Source of the DNA: Pluralibacter sp. UBA7423
GTDB taxonomy: Bacteria > Pseudomonadota > Gammaproteobacteria > Enterobacterales > Enterobacteriaceae
Assembly (NCBI GenBank): GCA_002470465.1
Contig: DKMD01000022.1
Coordinates: 21,372 to 85,371, forward strand
Direction: 5' to 3'
DNA: 64,000 bases
Part shown: positions 52,604 to 60,513 of the stretch, in pieces
Layout: each line of letters opens with the position of its first letter
Numbering within the stretch: the stretch's first letter is position 1
The notes under the pieces: generated by a model
Database searches by the model: none
The model's input: only the letters and a program-made list of their open reading frames with translations
What the model was told of the DNA's origin: nothing
Program-made: the position numbers and the translations under genes

Positions 52604-53905
52604 ATGCAAAAATCATCATATCGCCGTTGGATAACCCTCGCCATTATAAGCTTTAGCGGCGGCGTCAGTTTTGACCTGGCTTATTTACGGTATATTTACC
52701 AAATCCCCATGGCAAAATTTATGGGATTCAGCAATACCGAAATAGGGTTAATAATGAGTACTTTCGGAATAACCGCAATTATTCTTTATGCCCCCAGCGG
52801 TGTGATTGCCGATAAATTTTCTCACCGTAAAATGATCACCTCTGCGATGATCGTGACCGGCCTGCTTGGCCTGCTGATGGCTACCTATCCCCCGCTCTGG
52901 GTGATGCTGCTCATTCAGGTGGCTTTTGCCATTACCACTATTTTGATGCTGTGGTCGGTGTCCATCAAGGCAGCCTCGATGCTTGGCGACAGCACGGAAC
53001 AGGGCAAAATCATGGGCTGGATGGAAGGCCTGCGCGGCGTGGGCGTGATGTCGCTGGCGGTGTTCACCATGTGGGCTTTTTCCCGCTTTGCGGCCGATGA
53101 CCCGAACAGCCTGAAGACGGTGATTTTGATCTACAGCGTGGTCTACATTCTGCTGGGGATCCTCTGCTGGTTCTTCGTCGCCGACGGCGTGGAACCGCAC
53201 AATGCAGAAAGCAACGTACAGAAAAAAAGCTTCCAGTTCAGCGATATACTTTCCGTACTGCGCATCAGCACCACCTGGTACTGCAGCCTGATTATCTTTG
53301 GCGTGTACACCATCTACGCCATCCTCAGCTACTCCACCAACTATCTGACCGAGATGTACGGCATGTCGCTGGTTGCGGCGAGCTATATGGGGATTGTGAT
53401 TAACAAAATTTTCCGCGCCTTTTGCGGCCCGCTGGGCGGTCTGATTACGACCTACAGCCGGGTGAAATCACCGACGCGCGTGATTCAGCTTCTCTCCATC
53501 GTCAGTGCCCTGACGCTGGTAGCCCTGCTGGTGACCAATAGCAACCCGCAGTCTGTTGCCATCGGTATTGGCCTGATTCTGCTGCTCGCTTTTACCTGTT
53601 ACGCCTCACGCGGGCTTTATTTCGCCTGCCCGGGCGAGGCCAGAACGCCGACCTTTATCATGGGTACCACCGTCGGGATTTGCTCGGTAATCGGCTTTCT
53701 GCCTGACGTATTTGTGTATCCCATCGTTGGCCACTGGCAGGACACGCTGCCCGCAGCGGAAGCCTACCGCAATATGTGGCTGATGGGCCTGGGCGCGGTC
53801 TGCATGGTTATCGTCTTTACTTTCCTGTTGTTCAGGAAAATCCGCGCCGCCGGCCAGGAAACGGAAAACGTAGCGTCACTGGCTGCAGAAAGCGCTGGCG
53901 AGTGA
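52604..53905 (+). CDS. yqcE: YqcE, MFS transporter
   Basis: The 433-residue protein has about 12 transmembrane helices and strong similarity to E. coli YqcE (425 residues). It has an MFS motif-A-like GVIADKFSHRKM and WSVSIKAASMLGDSTEQGKIMGWMEG. The ATG at 52604 matches the E. coli start and has GAGAG about 6 nt upstream; the longer reading would begin inside the leader T-run. The substrate is unknown, but the adjacent kinase ygcE suggests a sugar or polyol. Confidence 0.9.
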   Translation: MQKSSYRRWITLAIISFSGGVSFDLAYLRYIYQIPMAKFMGFSNTEIGLIMSTFGITAIILYAPSGVIADKFSHRKMITSAMIVTGLLGLLMATYPPLWVMLLIQVAFAITTILMLWSVSIKAASMLGDSTEQGKIMGWMEGLRGVGVMSLAVFTMWAFSRFAADDPNSLKTVILIYSVVYILLGILCWFFVADGVEPHNAESNVQKKSFQFSDILSVLRISTTWYCSLIIFGVYTIYAILSYSTNYLTEMYGMSLVAASYMGIVINKIFRAFCGPLGGLITTYSRVKSPTRVIQLLSIVSALTLVALLVTNSNPQSVAIGIGLILLLAFTCYASRGLYFACPGEARTPTFIMGTTVGICSVIGFLPDVFVYPIVGHWQDTLPAAEAYRNMWLMGLGAVCMVIVFTFLLFRKIRAAGQETENVASLAAESAGE

Positions 53906-53931
53906 CGGTGGCAATTTAAAGGAGAAGGGCA

Positions 53932-55410
53932 ATGTCTGAGAAATACATCATTGGAATTGATGGCGGAAGTCAGAGTACCAAAGTTGTGATGTACGACCTG
54001 AAAGGTAACGTAGTCTGTGAAGGTAAAGGGCTACTGCAGCCCATGTACACGCCGGATGCGGATACGGTAGAGCACCCGGACGACGATCTCTGGACCTCAT
54101 TGTGCGCCGCCGGAAAAGATTTGATGCGCCAGTTTGGCGAAAGCCCGGAAAACATCATCGGCATCGGTTTAGGCTCCATTCGCTGCTGCCGCGCGTTATT
54201 AAAAGCGGACGGCACGCCCGCCGCGCAGCTCATCAGCTGGCAGGACTCTCGCGTGACGCGGCCTTATGAACACACAAATGACGAAGTGGCTTACGTCACC
54301 TCTTTCTCCGGCTATCTTTCCCACCGCCTGACCGGCGAGCGTAAGGACAATATCGCCAACTACTTCGGTCAGTGGCCGGTGGACTACAAAACCTGGAACT
54401 GGAGCGAAGACAAAGCGGTCTTCCAGAAATTTAATATTCCGCGGGAGATGCTTTTTGACGTGCAAATGCCGGGCACGGTATTGGGCCACATCACACCAGA
54501 AGCGTCTAAAGCAACGGGCTTCCCACAGGGGCTGCCGGTGGTATGCAGCACCAGCGATAAAGCGGTCGAAGCCCTGGGCGCAGGTTTACTTGATGATGAA
54601 ACGTCGGTCATCTCGCTCGGCACCTATATTGCCCTGATGATGAACGGCAAGACGTTACCAAAAGATCCGCAGGCTTACTGGCCGATTATGTCCTCCATTC
54701 CGGAAACGTTACTCTACGAAGGCTACGGCATTCGTAAAGGCATGTGGACCGTCAGCTGGCTACGCGACATGCTGGGCGAATCACTGATTCAGGATGCGCA
54801 GGCGCAAGGCATTTCGCCAGAGGATTTGCTCAACCAAAAAGCCAGCCACGTCCCGCCAGGATGCGACGGACTGATGACCGTTCTCGACTGGCTGACCAAC
54901 CCATGGGAGCCGTACAAGCGCGGGATCATGATTGGCTTTAATGCCACGATGGACTACGCATGGATTTACCGCTCCATCCTTGAGAGCATCGCGCTGACGC
55001 TGAAAAATAACTACGACAGCATGACGAGTGAAATGCAGCAGCAGGCTAAGCAGGTGATCATCACCGGCGGTGGCTCCAACAGCGACCTGTTTATGCAGAT
55101 TTTTGCCGACGTCTTCAATATGCCTGCCCGACGCAATGCCATCAACGGCTGCGCCAGCCTGGGCGCCGCCATCAATACGGCAGTCGGTCTTGGCCTTTAT
55201 CCATCGTATCAGAAAGCGGTCGATAATATGGTGCGGGTAAAAGATGTCTTTACCCCCGTTGCCACCCATGCCGCTCGCTATGAGGCAATGAATAAGGGGA
55301 TCTTTAAAGATCTGACCAAACACACAGATCCGATTCTGAAAAAATCGTACGAAGTGTTCCACGGAGATTTAAGCAAGGTGGACGCGATTCAGAGCTGGTC
55401 GAACGCGTGA
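53932..55410 (+). CDS. ygcE: YgcE, FGGY-family carbohydrate kinase
   Basis: The 492-residue protein has the same length as E. coli YgcE. The N-terminal phosphate motif is IGIDGGSQSTKVVMYD and the C-terminal ATP site is VIITGGGSNSDLFMQIFADVF with GCASLGAAINTA. It lies 26 nt after yqcE with an AAAGGAGAAG ribosome site, so transporter and kinase form one operon behind the leader terminator. Confidence 0.93.
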   Translation: MSEKYIIGIDGGSQSTKVVMYDLKGNVVCEGKGLLQPMYTPDADTVEHPDDDLWTSLCAAGKDLMRQFGESPENIIGIGLGSIRCCRALLKADGTPAAQLISWQDSRVTRPYEHTNDEVAYVTSFSGYLSHRLTGERKDNIANYFGQWPVDYKTWNWSEDKAVFQKFNIPREMLFDVQMPGTVLGHITPEASKATGFPQGLPVVCSTSDKAVEALGAGLLDDETSVISLGTYIALMMNGKTLPKDPQAYWPIMSSIPETLLYEGYGIRKGMWTVSWLRDMLGESLIQDAQAQGISPEDLLNQKASHVPPGCDGLMTVLDWLTNPWEPYKRGIMIGFNATMDYAWIYRSILESIALTLKNNYDSMTSEMQQQAKQVIITGGGSNSDLFMQIFADVFNMPARRNAINGCASLGAAINTAVGLGLYPSYQKAVDNMVRVKDVFTPVATHAARYEAMNKGIFKDLTKHTDPILKKSYEVFHGDLSKVDAIQSWSNA

Positions 55411-55418
55411 GCTTAGTT

Positions 55419-55510
55419 GCCGGGTGGCGCTGCGCTTACCCGGCCTAAAAAACCGTTGGCGCGGCAATCATTGACCTTATAGGCCGGGTAAGGCGAAGCC
55501 ACCACCCGGC
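55419..55510. repeat. REP-type palindromic repeat pair at the island's left border
   Basis: GCCGGGTGGCGCTGCGC...ACCCGGCCTA and TAGGCCGGGTAAGGC...CACCACCCGGC form an inverted pair directly after ygcE. The last unit runs straight into the queE remnant. Confidence 0.85.
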
Positions 55511-55516
55511 TTTTCG

Positions 55517-55580
55517 TCAGGCAATATTCAGGTACCTTTGCGTCTGCATCGACAACCGCCAGTTGCAGACAACTCCAGGA
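55517..55580 (-). pseudogene. Remnant of a queE 3' end (left border repeat)
   Basis: Positions 55514-55566 match 62341-62393, the true queE 3' end, at 50 of 53 bases. Read on the minus strand the fragment encodes ...CNWRLSMQTQRYLNIA and a stop, against NWRLSMQTHKYLNIA in the living gene. Similarity fades upstream of the fragment. It is a displaced or duplicated terminus flanking the accessory island; no start or body of the gene remains. Confidence 0.85.
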
Positions 55581-55596
55581 TGCAAACACCTGATAA

Positions 55597-55613
55597 TGAG
55601 CGTTTTATTACAT
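55597..55613 (+). promoter_or_regulatory. MxiE-box-like element upstream of the 55740 gene
   Basis: TGAGCGTTTTATTACAT matches 11 of 16 defined positions of the Shigella MxiE box GTATCGTTTTTTTANAG. A -10-like TGTAAT follows at 55634-55639, after a 20-nt gap. That is the gap expected if the box ends at -33, as in Shigella. Confidence 0.55.
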
Positions 55614-55739
55614 ACTTCCTGCTAGCAGCATGCTGTAATGTTATTCGGTATCTGACAATGAATAAAGTTGAAACGTTTTCAATACCAATAGAACGTTAAG
55701 TCCATTTAAAACCAACTTATCCTGCAGCAGAGAAGAGTA

Positions 55740-56462
55740 ATGAAAGATTTAAGCATTAGAAATGCAGGCGCAACATCAAGCAGTAATTTATATCACCGCG
55801 AGCATGGGGGGCAATTTAAAAATAGTGCAGAAAATGGAATTATTGGAAAAATATCGATAATTAACCCCAGCCCAATCCAACTTTATAAAAGCAAGTCGTT
55901 AAAAAATTTAGCTACTGAGAATGTCAAAAACATTTATTGTCCATGTAAAAATGAGAGCAATAATTTCAGGCATTCTGCATTAAACAAAATGCTGCTCATA
56001 CGTGGTGCGATGCAAGTTTTACAACCCAAATGTATTGATCAGGATCCAGCCAACCCCAACCACGTTTATGAATTAAGAAAATCAGGTAATGGCCAGTATC
56101 AAATGGTCAATGTGGTATCAGGTTTACCGGGAGCGGCTCCGGACGGAGCTGGCTGGGTTTTTATTATTCCTGATGATTCGCCAGACCGGGTACTGTGCGG
56201 GAAAGCGGATTATAAAAATGTTCACGGACATACTTCATTGAGTGGTATGCGCGAATATATTGTTGAAGGGAAGTTCAGGGAAACAGAACGCGGCGTCTAT
56301 TTCGCTGGAGAACTTGTTTTCAGGGCAGGACAGCTCATTCAGTGGAGTAACTGCAGCGGACATTTTACACCAGAACGTGAAGCTGCTTTTAAAAATATAT
56401 TACCGTCGGTAAAACATGTTTTACCTGTCCATCTTTTCAGGCCTGTTGATTCCTGGCCTTAA
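55740..56462 (+). CDS. Island protein with a C-terminal AGEL...SGHF motif; candidate effector, family not recognised
   Basis: The 240-residue protein has a polar, low-complexity N-terminus (about residues 1-60) and two close cysteines (CPCK, 67-70). A compact C-terminal half contains HTSLSG (164-169) and YFAGELVFRAGQLIQWSN-CSGHFTPE (187-212). The AGE...G...W-N-x-SGH-x-P pattern occurs in many bacterial proteins of unknown role; I do not assign a family. It has no signal peptide or membrane segment, and GAGAAGAG just before the ATG. Codon use is AT-rich, unlike ygcE. The next gene follows after 36 nt, so they are probably co-transcribed from the upstream box. Confidence 0.7.
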   Translation: MKDLSIRNAGATSSSNLYHREHGGQFKNSAENGIIGKISIINPSPIQLYKSKSLKNLATENVKNIYCPCKNESNNFRHSALNKMLLIRGAMQVLQPKCIDQDPANPNHVYELRKSGNGQYQMVNVVSGLPGAAPDGAGWVFIIPDDSPDRVLCGKADYKNVHGHTSLSGMREYIVEGKFRETERGVYFAGELVFRAGQLIQWSNCSGHFTPEREAAFKNILPSVKHVLPVHLFRPVDSWP

Positions 56463-56498
56463 TTATTTAACAACACTCATAAACGGAAATAGTTAAAA

Positions 56499-57401
56499 AT
56501 GACAACGATAAACTCTTTATCAAGACAAATTGCAGTACCAATAAGAAATCAGGAAGCAATAAATCAGCCAGATACAAATAAAGGAAAAATAGTCAGTCCC
56601 GTAGTATGCAATCTGGCAAGAATACAAAATGGCCCCGATCGTTTGTGTAAGCAGGAGGATTTTTTAGCTGACCTCAAGCGCGCGCTGGCTAACCGAAAAA
56701 GCGGTGTTGAGGCCGGTGATATGAAATCTGACACTCAGGCACTGAAGCCCTGGCAGAGGGAGCTTGCGCAACAGAAAGAAGCTTACGCACGTTCAGCACC
56801 TGAACGTGAAGCAGCCGAGGCTAAAGAAGAAAAGAGGGTAAGAGTTGCGCTTAACGCCGAAGAGGCAGAGAAAGCGAAACAAAAAGCAGCTGAGGCAGAG
56901 AAAGCTAACAGGCCGGTTGCACCGCTCAAGCTGGATGCCAAAGGCGTTCCATTACCGCCTCCGCCGCCAATAAATATGCCAGCGAAAAAGCCGGATAGCA
57001 GCAACGTAACCGCTAAGGCGAACGTTAATAATGCCAGCAAACGGGAAGCAGAAATGAAACATCGCCAGGACGATCTGATTAAGGATCTTACCGCCGCGCT
57101 GGCAAAGCGAGTGGGTAAAACCAGCTCAGAGATTAAATCGCCCCTCGAAGCGCTGAAACCCTGGCAGAAGGAGCTTGCCGAACTAAAGCAAGCATATGAG
57201 CGTGCGGCGCCCCAGCGCGAAATCGCTGAGGCTAAAGAAGAAGCCAGAGTTACAATTGCACTCAAAGCTGAAGCAGCAGAAAAAGCAAAAATGAAGGCTA
57301 CCGAGGCTGAAAAAGAGAACAAACCCGTTGCCGCCCTCAAATTGGATGCAAAAGGTATCCCCCTACCACCACCGCCGCCTCCGCTGGGCCGATTTAAATA
57401 A
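56499..57401 (+). CDS. Tandem-repeat protein with coiled-coil and polyproline runs; candidate effector
   Basis: The 300-residue protein is built from two copies of a roughly 106-residue unit (52-157 and 190-295). Each copy starts Q-(E/D)-D-(F/L)-(L/I)-x-DL-x-x-ALA-x-R, continues with LKPWQ(R/K)ELA and a charged Ala/Glu/Lys helix (AEAKEE...EAEKAK or similar), and ends KLDAKG(V/I)PLPPPPPP. The amphipathic starts followed by proline runs recall actin-binding (WH2-like plus profilin/SH3-binding) arrangements in secreted bacterial proteins. That is inference, not a family match. No signal peptide or membrane segment is present. Confidence 0.72.
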   Translation: MTTINSLSRQIAVPIRNQEAINQPDTNKGKIVSPVVCNLARIQNGPDRLCKQEDFLADLKRALANRKSGVEAGDMKSDTQALKPWQRELAQQKEAYARSAPEREAAEAKEEKRVRVALNAEEAEKAKQKAAEAEKANRPVAPLKLDAKGVPLPPPPPINMPAKKPDSSNVTAKANVNNASKREAEMKHRQDDLIKDLTAALAKRVGKTSSEIKSPLEALKPWQKELAELKQAYERAAPQREIAEAKEEARVTIALKAEAAEKAKMKATEAEKENKPVAALKLDAKGIPLPPPPPPLGRFK

Positions 57402-57563
57402 ATATAAATCTGTACGGCAGATAAATAAATCAGCCCTTTGGTGGCTTAATATGTCACTGAAGGGTCTGATCCTCAACCGCACAAAATTACGCTAAGTGCA
57501 GTCTCTCTTCAGCCATTATCCATTCATCCTAAGAAGCATGAGCATTTTCATATTTCTATGAAT

Positions 57564-57625
57564 GACTAACTTTCAGTCAAAGGTTAGTCTGGTAACTCGT
57601 CCGTAAAAAAATACAGTTACCAGAC
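57564..57625. terminator. Overlapping hairpins between convergent island genes
   Basis: GACTAAC (57564-57570) pairs with GTTAGTC (57583-57589). Overlapping it, GTCTGGTAACT (57587-57597) and AGTTACCAGAC (57615-57625) form a perfect 11-bp inverted repeat with a 17-nt spacer. The two stems compete for shared bases. They lie between the ends of the 56499 and 57663 genes, so termination is the simplest role. Confidence 0.5.
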
Positions 57626-57662
57626 ATTGCAAAAGTTATTGCTTATGTTTTATCAGTGGTTA

Positions 57663-59093
57663 TTAATTTCCTTTTCCACGAACTGCTCCATATGCAAGCA
57701 ATATATCAATCATTTCTTTTTTTCCGTATTTTATTGCATTATCTAACATGGTGTCACCAGCGTTAACCTTTCTGAATGATTTATTAGGTTCGACTAACTT
57801 ACGGTCCAAAAACTCTTTGAGAATTTTTTCATCCGCGGAGTAGTCGCTCAATGAGTATTCAACATCCTGATAGGAAGTAGACATTTTTGCTACGTCCTGG
57901 CGAGTAAACTCGAATGTTGAAAACAGATGACTGACAACATCTTGTTTTGCGTATTCGATAGCATACCCCATAGCTTTACATGCCATATCCTTATTTTTTA
58001 GATGTAACGAAAGGGCTTCAAGATTAGAAGCTTTAACTGCATCCTCCGAACTAATCTCGCGCAACTTAACTTCTTTGAAATTATTCGTGCTAACCATTCT
58101 CGGCACATGAAACTCTGGCTGAAATACAAAATTCAGGACTTTATCTAAATTTTTACTGTCAAGGTTTTCATTCAGAGCAAAATTTCTGAATCCTGCATCA
58201 CTCGTGTTCCTGAGAAAATCAATAAGATGCAACCCCAAACCCTGCCTCATGTCCTTAGTATTAAAGACAGGAACATCTTTCGAGCCTTTATCCCCATGTA
58301 CTTTGCGATAAACATCATTTCTTACATCAGTGAATTGGCCGATAAAGTTTTTATGTTCGTGCCTGAAAGCGGGTTGGATTATGTTATCGTAATGATCGGT
58401 TAATGTCAGATATCCATAAGGATACTGCTCATCAATTATATATGCATTAGCACCAAAATCTACGGTTGAATGGCGAGTATTGAGAGGGAGCTGCGCTTCA
58501 TCATCAGAGAATTCAACGCCAAAAAAAACGAAATCCTGATTACTTAAACACCTTATATCTTCTGAGTACGTATTTTTTGCAGTAGCGATCCCATCAGATT
58601 GCAATTTATGTAAAGACAATATGTTTAACGTTCCGGCGCCCGCTGCCAAATTTGAATTACTTTGATGTCTGAAATGGATTTTTGCATCGACGACTTTACT
58701 GAGCAGGACCCTTTCCTGAGGGGTTAAATTCTGAGTTTTTTCCTTAATTTTAGATAAATAGTTTTTAGAAACATTGTTAAGATGCTGTAGCGAGTGTAAT
58801 GATGCCTTTTTGGCTGATGGCGGTGCCAGAGCGATACCTAACTCTTTGAAGTCAGCACCTTCAGAGAACATTTTATGATAGCTTTGAGCCGCTATCGTTC
58901 TCTTGAAAAAATCTTTTATTACATCCGAACTTCTGCTCTTTGAGTCACTTCTCGGAAGAGATGTATTTGCACTATTTCGTACAGAAATACAATTCCCCAT
59001 GGTATGACTTGTTTCCCTTCCAGCTTCTCCTGGTGCCTGAGGAAAAGCGAAACGATGTTGCTGGCTACTGACCAGTGAGGGAGTTAACTTCAT
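57663..59093 (-). CDS. OspC-family type III effector homologue (predicted arginine ADP-riboxanase)
   Basis: The 476-residue protein aligns end to end with Shigella OspC proteins: IAAQSYHKMFSEGADF, FRHQSNSNL, DFVFFGVE, HSTVDFGANAYIID, YGYLTLTDHYDN, VFNTKDMRQGLGLHLIDF and NFVFQPEFHVPRM. Known OspC enzymes use NAD to modify arginine in host proteins such as caspase-4; their catalytic Glu326 corresponds to Glu327 here. The C-terminus (about 350-475) is ankyrin-like, ending GDTMLDNAIKYGKKEMIDILLAYGA. Start ATG 59093 has AGAGAG upstream; an internal ATG at 59000 begins MGNCIS. AT-rich. No MxiE-like box lies directly upstream; read-through from the 59315 gene is possible. Confidence 0.9.
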   Translation of the reverse strand: MKLTPSLVSSQQHRFAFPQAPGEAGRETSHTMGNCISVRNSANTSLPRSDSKSRSSDVIKDFFKRTIAAQSYHKMFSEGADFKELGIALAPPSAKKASLHSLQHLNNVSKNYLSKIKEKTQNLTPQERVLLSKVVDAKIHFRHQSNSNLAAGAGTLNILSLHKLQSDGIATAKNTYSEDIRCLSNQDFVFFGVEFSDDEAQLPLNTRHSTVDFGANAYIIDEQYPYGYLTLTDHYDNIIQPAFRHEHKNFIGQFTDVRNDVYRKVHGDKGSKDVPVFNTKDMRQGLGLHLIDFLRNTSDAGFRNFALNENLDSKNLDKVLNFVFQPEFHVPRMVSTNNFKEVKLREISSEDAVKASNLEALSLHLKNKDMACKAMGYAIEYAKQDVVSHLFSTFEFTRQDVAKMSTSYQDVEYSLSDYSADEKILKEFLDRKLVEPNKSFRKVNAGDTMLDNAIKYGKKEMIDILLAYGAVRGKGN

Positions 59094-59193
59094 AATTCAG
59101 CTCTCTTAACCAATGGGTATTATTTAACTATTTTAGAATGAGGTATATTTATCTGTTATATATTCAAATATATCATTTACCAGGAACAGAAAA

Positions 59194-59214
59194 ATGGCAT
59201 TCTGAGAATGCCAT
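59194..59214 (-). terminator. Terminator after the 59315 gene
   Basis: ATGGCATTCT and AGAATGCCAT form a perfect 10-bp stem with a one-base centre, followed on the minus strand by TTTTCTG. On the plus strand the stem is followed by AAGGCCTTTTTTAG, so it may work both ways. Confidence 0.7.
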
Positions 59215-59314
59215 AAGGCCTTTTTTAGCCAGCACATGTGGTCGCTACTCTTTTGAGTGCGATGAGGCCGCAGGAAGTTTTTATACAGAATGTATCCACA
59301 CGCATTTTAAAAGA

Positions 59315-59689
59315 CTATTCAGGCATAGCTTCTGGTGCAGTCTGCGCTCCATGAAAAGCGGCCTTCATTTCAGCATGACGGTTGGATGACTGTGCTAAAG
59401 CCCCTGCCGACAATAACGTCACGCCAATAGCTACAGCCGGGATATTCGCGGTAATGCCACCCACAAGAGTCGTAAATATGCCAACGGCGATAGTAACCTT
59501 AGGGTGTTTCTTTACCAACTCCACGGGTGTATTGGCAATTTTCTTAACGAATTTCAGAATCGCCCCCATTTTTTCTTTTGGCATTGATTCAGAAATTTTA
59601 GAATACTGTGCCTGAGTCGTTTGTTGGACTTTATTAGCAGCAGACCTGATGCCTTCATAAGCTGTCGACTTATAATCGCTGATTTTCAT
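59315..59689 (-). CDS. Small island protein with a hydrophobic hairpin; function unknown
   Basis: The 124-residue protein has a basic, helical N-terminal half (1-62). A hydrophobic stretch (about 65-98: VTIAVGIFTTLVGG...IPAVAIGVTLLSAGALA) follows that could form one or two membrane helices, then a short polar tail. There is no cleavable signal peptide. AAGGA lies 7 nt before the ATG. I do not recognise a family. Its place in the island suggests a membrane-targeted effector or an accessory protein, but nothing in the sequence proves it. Confidence 0.65.
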   Translation of the reverse strand: MKISDYKSTAYEGIRSAANKVQQTTQAQYSKISESMPKEKMGAILKFVKKIANTPVELVKKHPKVTIAVGIFTTLVGGITANIPAVAIGVTLLSAGALAQSSNRHAEMKAAFHGAQTAPEAMPE

Positions 59690-59847
59690 GGGTTATCCTT
59701 GCGTAGATTTGTGAGAAAGAGAAAATGTCTACATTCCCCGGTTATCTTCTTAAGAATTGTTTATCAACATTCCTGTCACCTGCATCTTGCGGGCAACACG
59801 CGTTACCGGGCCTGGCATCACAAGCTAAACGGATCACGTTCCAGATT

Positions 59848-59864
59848 ATATAAAAAAACGGAGA
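59848..59864 (-). promoter_or_regulatory. MxiE-box-like element upstream of the 59315 gene
   Basis: On the minus strand the bases read TCTCCGTTTTTTTATAT. The 13-nt CGTTTTTTTATAT is identical to the element facing the other way at 59999-60011. The first four bases do not fit the consensus, and the -10 candidate (TAGCTT, 20-nt gap) is weak. Confidence 0.5.
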
Positions 59865-59994
59865 TTTCAGGTGCAGACGGTAGCCAGGTAAGATGCTATA
59901 CAATCGGGGTTCAACTGGATGCTCAGGCCTGTACTTTAACGTCATCGTGAAGTACATGGATACAGAGATATTAGACAGCAGACATCCGTCTAAA

Positions 59995-60011
59995 GTATCG
60001 TTTTTTTATAT
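59995..60011 (+). promoter_or_regulatory. MxiE-box-like element upstream of the 60058 gene
   Basis: GTATCGTTTTTTTATAT matches the Shigella MxiE box GTATCGTTTTTTTANAG at 15 of 16 defined positions; only the last G differs. A -10 TACAAT follows at 60031-60036 after 19 nt, and the start codon lies at 60058. This is the strongest of the four island elements. Confidence 0.75.
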
Positions 60012-60057
60012 ACGCCACCCCCCATCCGAATACAATATTTTTCATTTTTGGATAATA

Positions 60058-60513
60058 ATGATGACACTACACTCTGTTAAAAACTCTTTTCGACTGGTAA
60101 CCGCTCACCGGACGCTTCCTGGTCTAAATGATCTCCATCAAACGTCAGGGAAAGGCGTGCTATCAAAATTAGCAAGAGTATTTAATTCGATATTCCCGTT
60201 AGGGAAACAGAATTCCTATACTCTCAGGGAAATGAATATCTCTTCCCCGATCGGTGCATGCGTCCCGGCAAGCGTATTTAGCGTAATACCTGAAAAATTA
60301 CAGCGAAGCTGTAAGGATGGAATGATCACGGTTGACCGTAATTATTTTCTGAAAGACAAAATCCACCTCCTCGCGTCAGTGGATTGTTCACGCACCGGAA
60401 CTCAATTACCTGAAAATAAGGACGCTCCTTTTGAGCTTATTGATTCTGGCATAAGCCGAAAAGAGTACCGGTGCAAAAATTGGGATTACACTCCGCCATT
60501 TGCCTGGGATTAA
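60058..60513 (+). CDS. Island protein of unknown function; candidate effector
   Basis: From the first of two adjacent ATGs at 60058 the protein is 151 residues; GGA lies 6 nt upstream. The frame extends to 59893, but that part overlaps the promoter-like elements. No signal peptide or membrane helix is clear. Four cysteines sit in the C-terminal part (GACVP, SCKDG, DCSRT, RCKNW), followed by an aromatic end (NWDYTPPFAWD). I do not recognise the family. Its strong MxiE-like box suggests effector status by regulation rather than by sequence. Confidence 0.6.
   Translation: MMTLHSVKNSFRLVTAHRTLPGLNDLHQTSGKGVLSKLARVFNSIFPLGKQNSYTLREMNISSPIGACVPASVFSVIPEKLQRSCKDGMITVDRNYFLKDKIHLLASVDCSRTGTQLPENKDAPFELIDSGISRKEYRCKNWDYTPPFAWD

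Larger units (their letters stand above)
59690..60057. promoter_or_regulatory. 368-bp divergent regulatory region between the 59315 and 60058 genes
   Basis: No gene is supported here. The region holds two oppositely oriented MxiE-box-like elements (59848-59864 minus; 59995-60011 plus), 130 bp apart, each directed at its own gene. An open frame from 59893 continues in frame into the 60058 gene, but translation from 59893 would precede the putative promoter. Confidence 0.6.

Noticed and set aside
53970..54233. Small frame opposite ygcE
   Set aside because: Shadow of the kinase gene without features of its own.
59893..60057. N-terminal 55-codon extension of the 60058 gene
   Set aside because: It runs through the MxiE-like box and the -10 element; the composition is not protein-like and no ribosome site precedes 59893.
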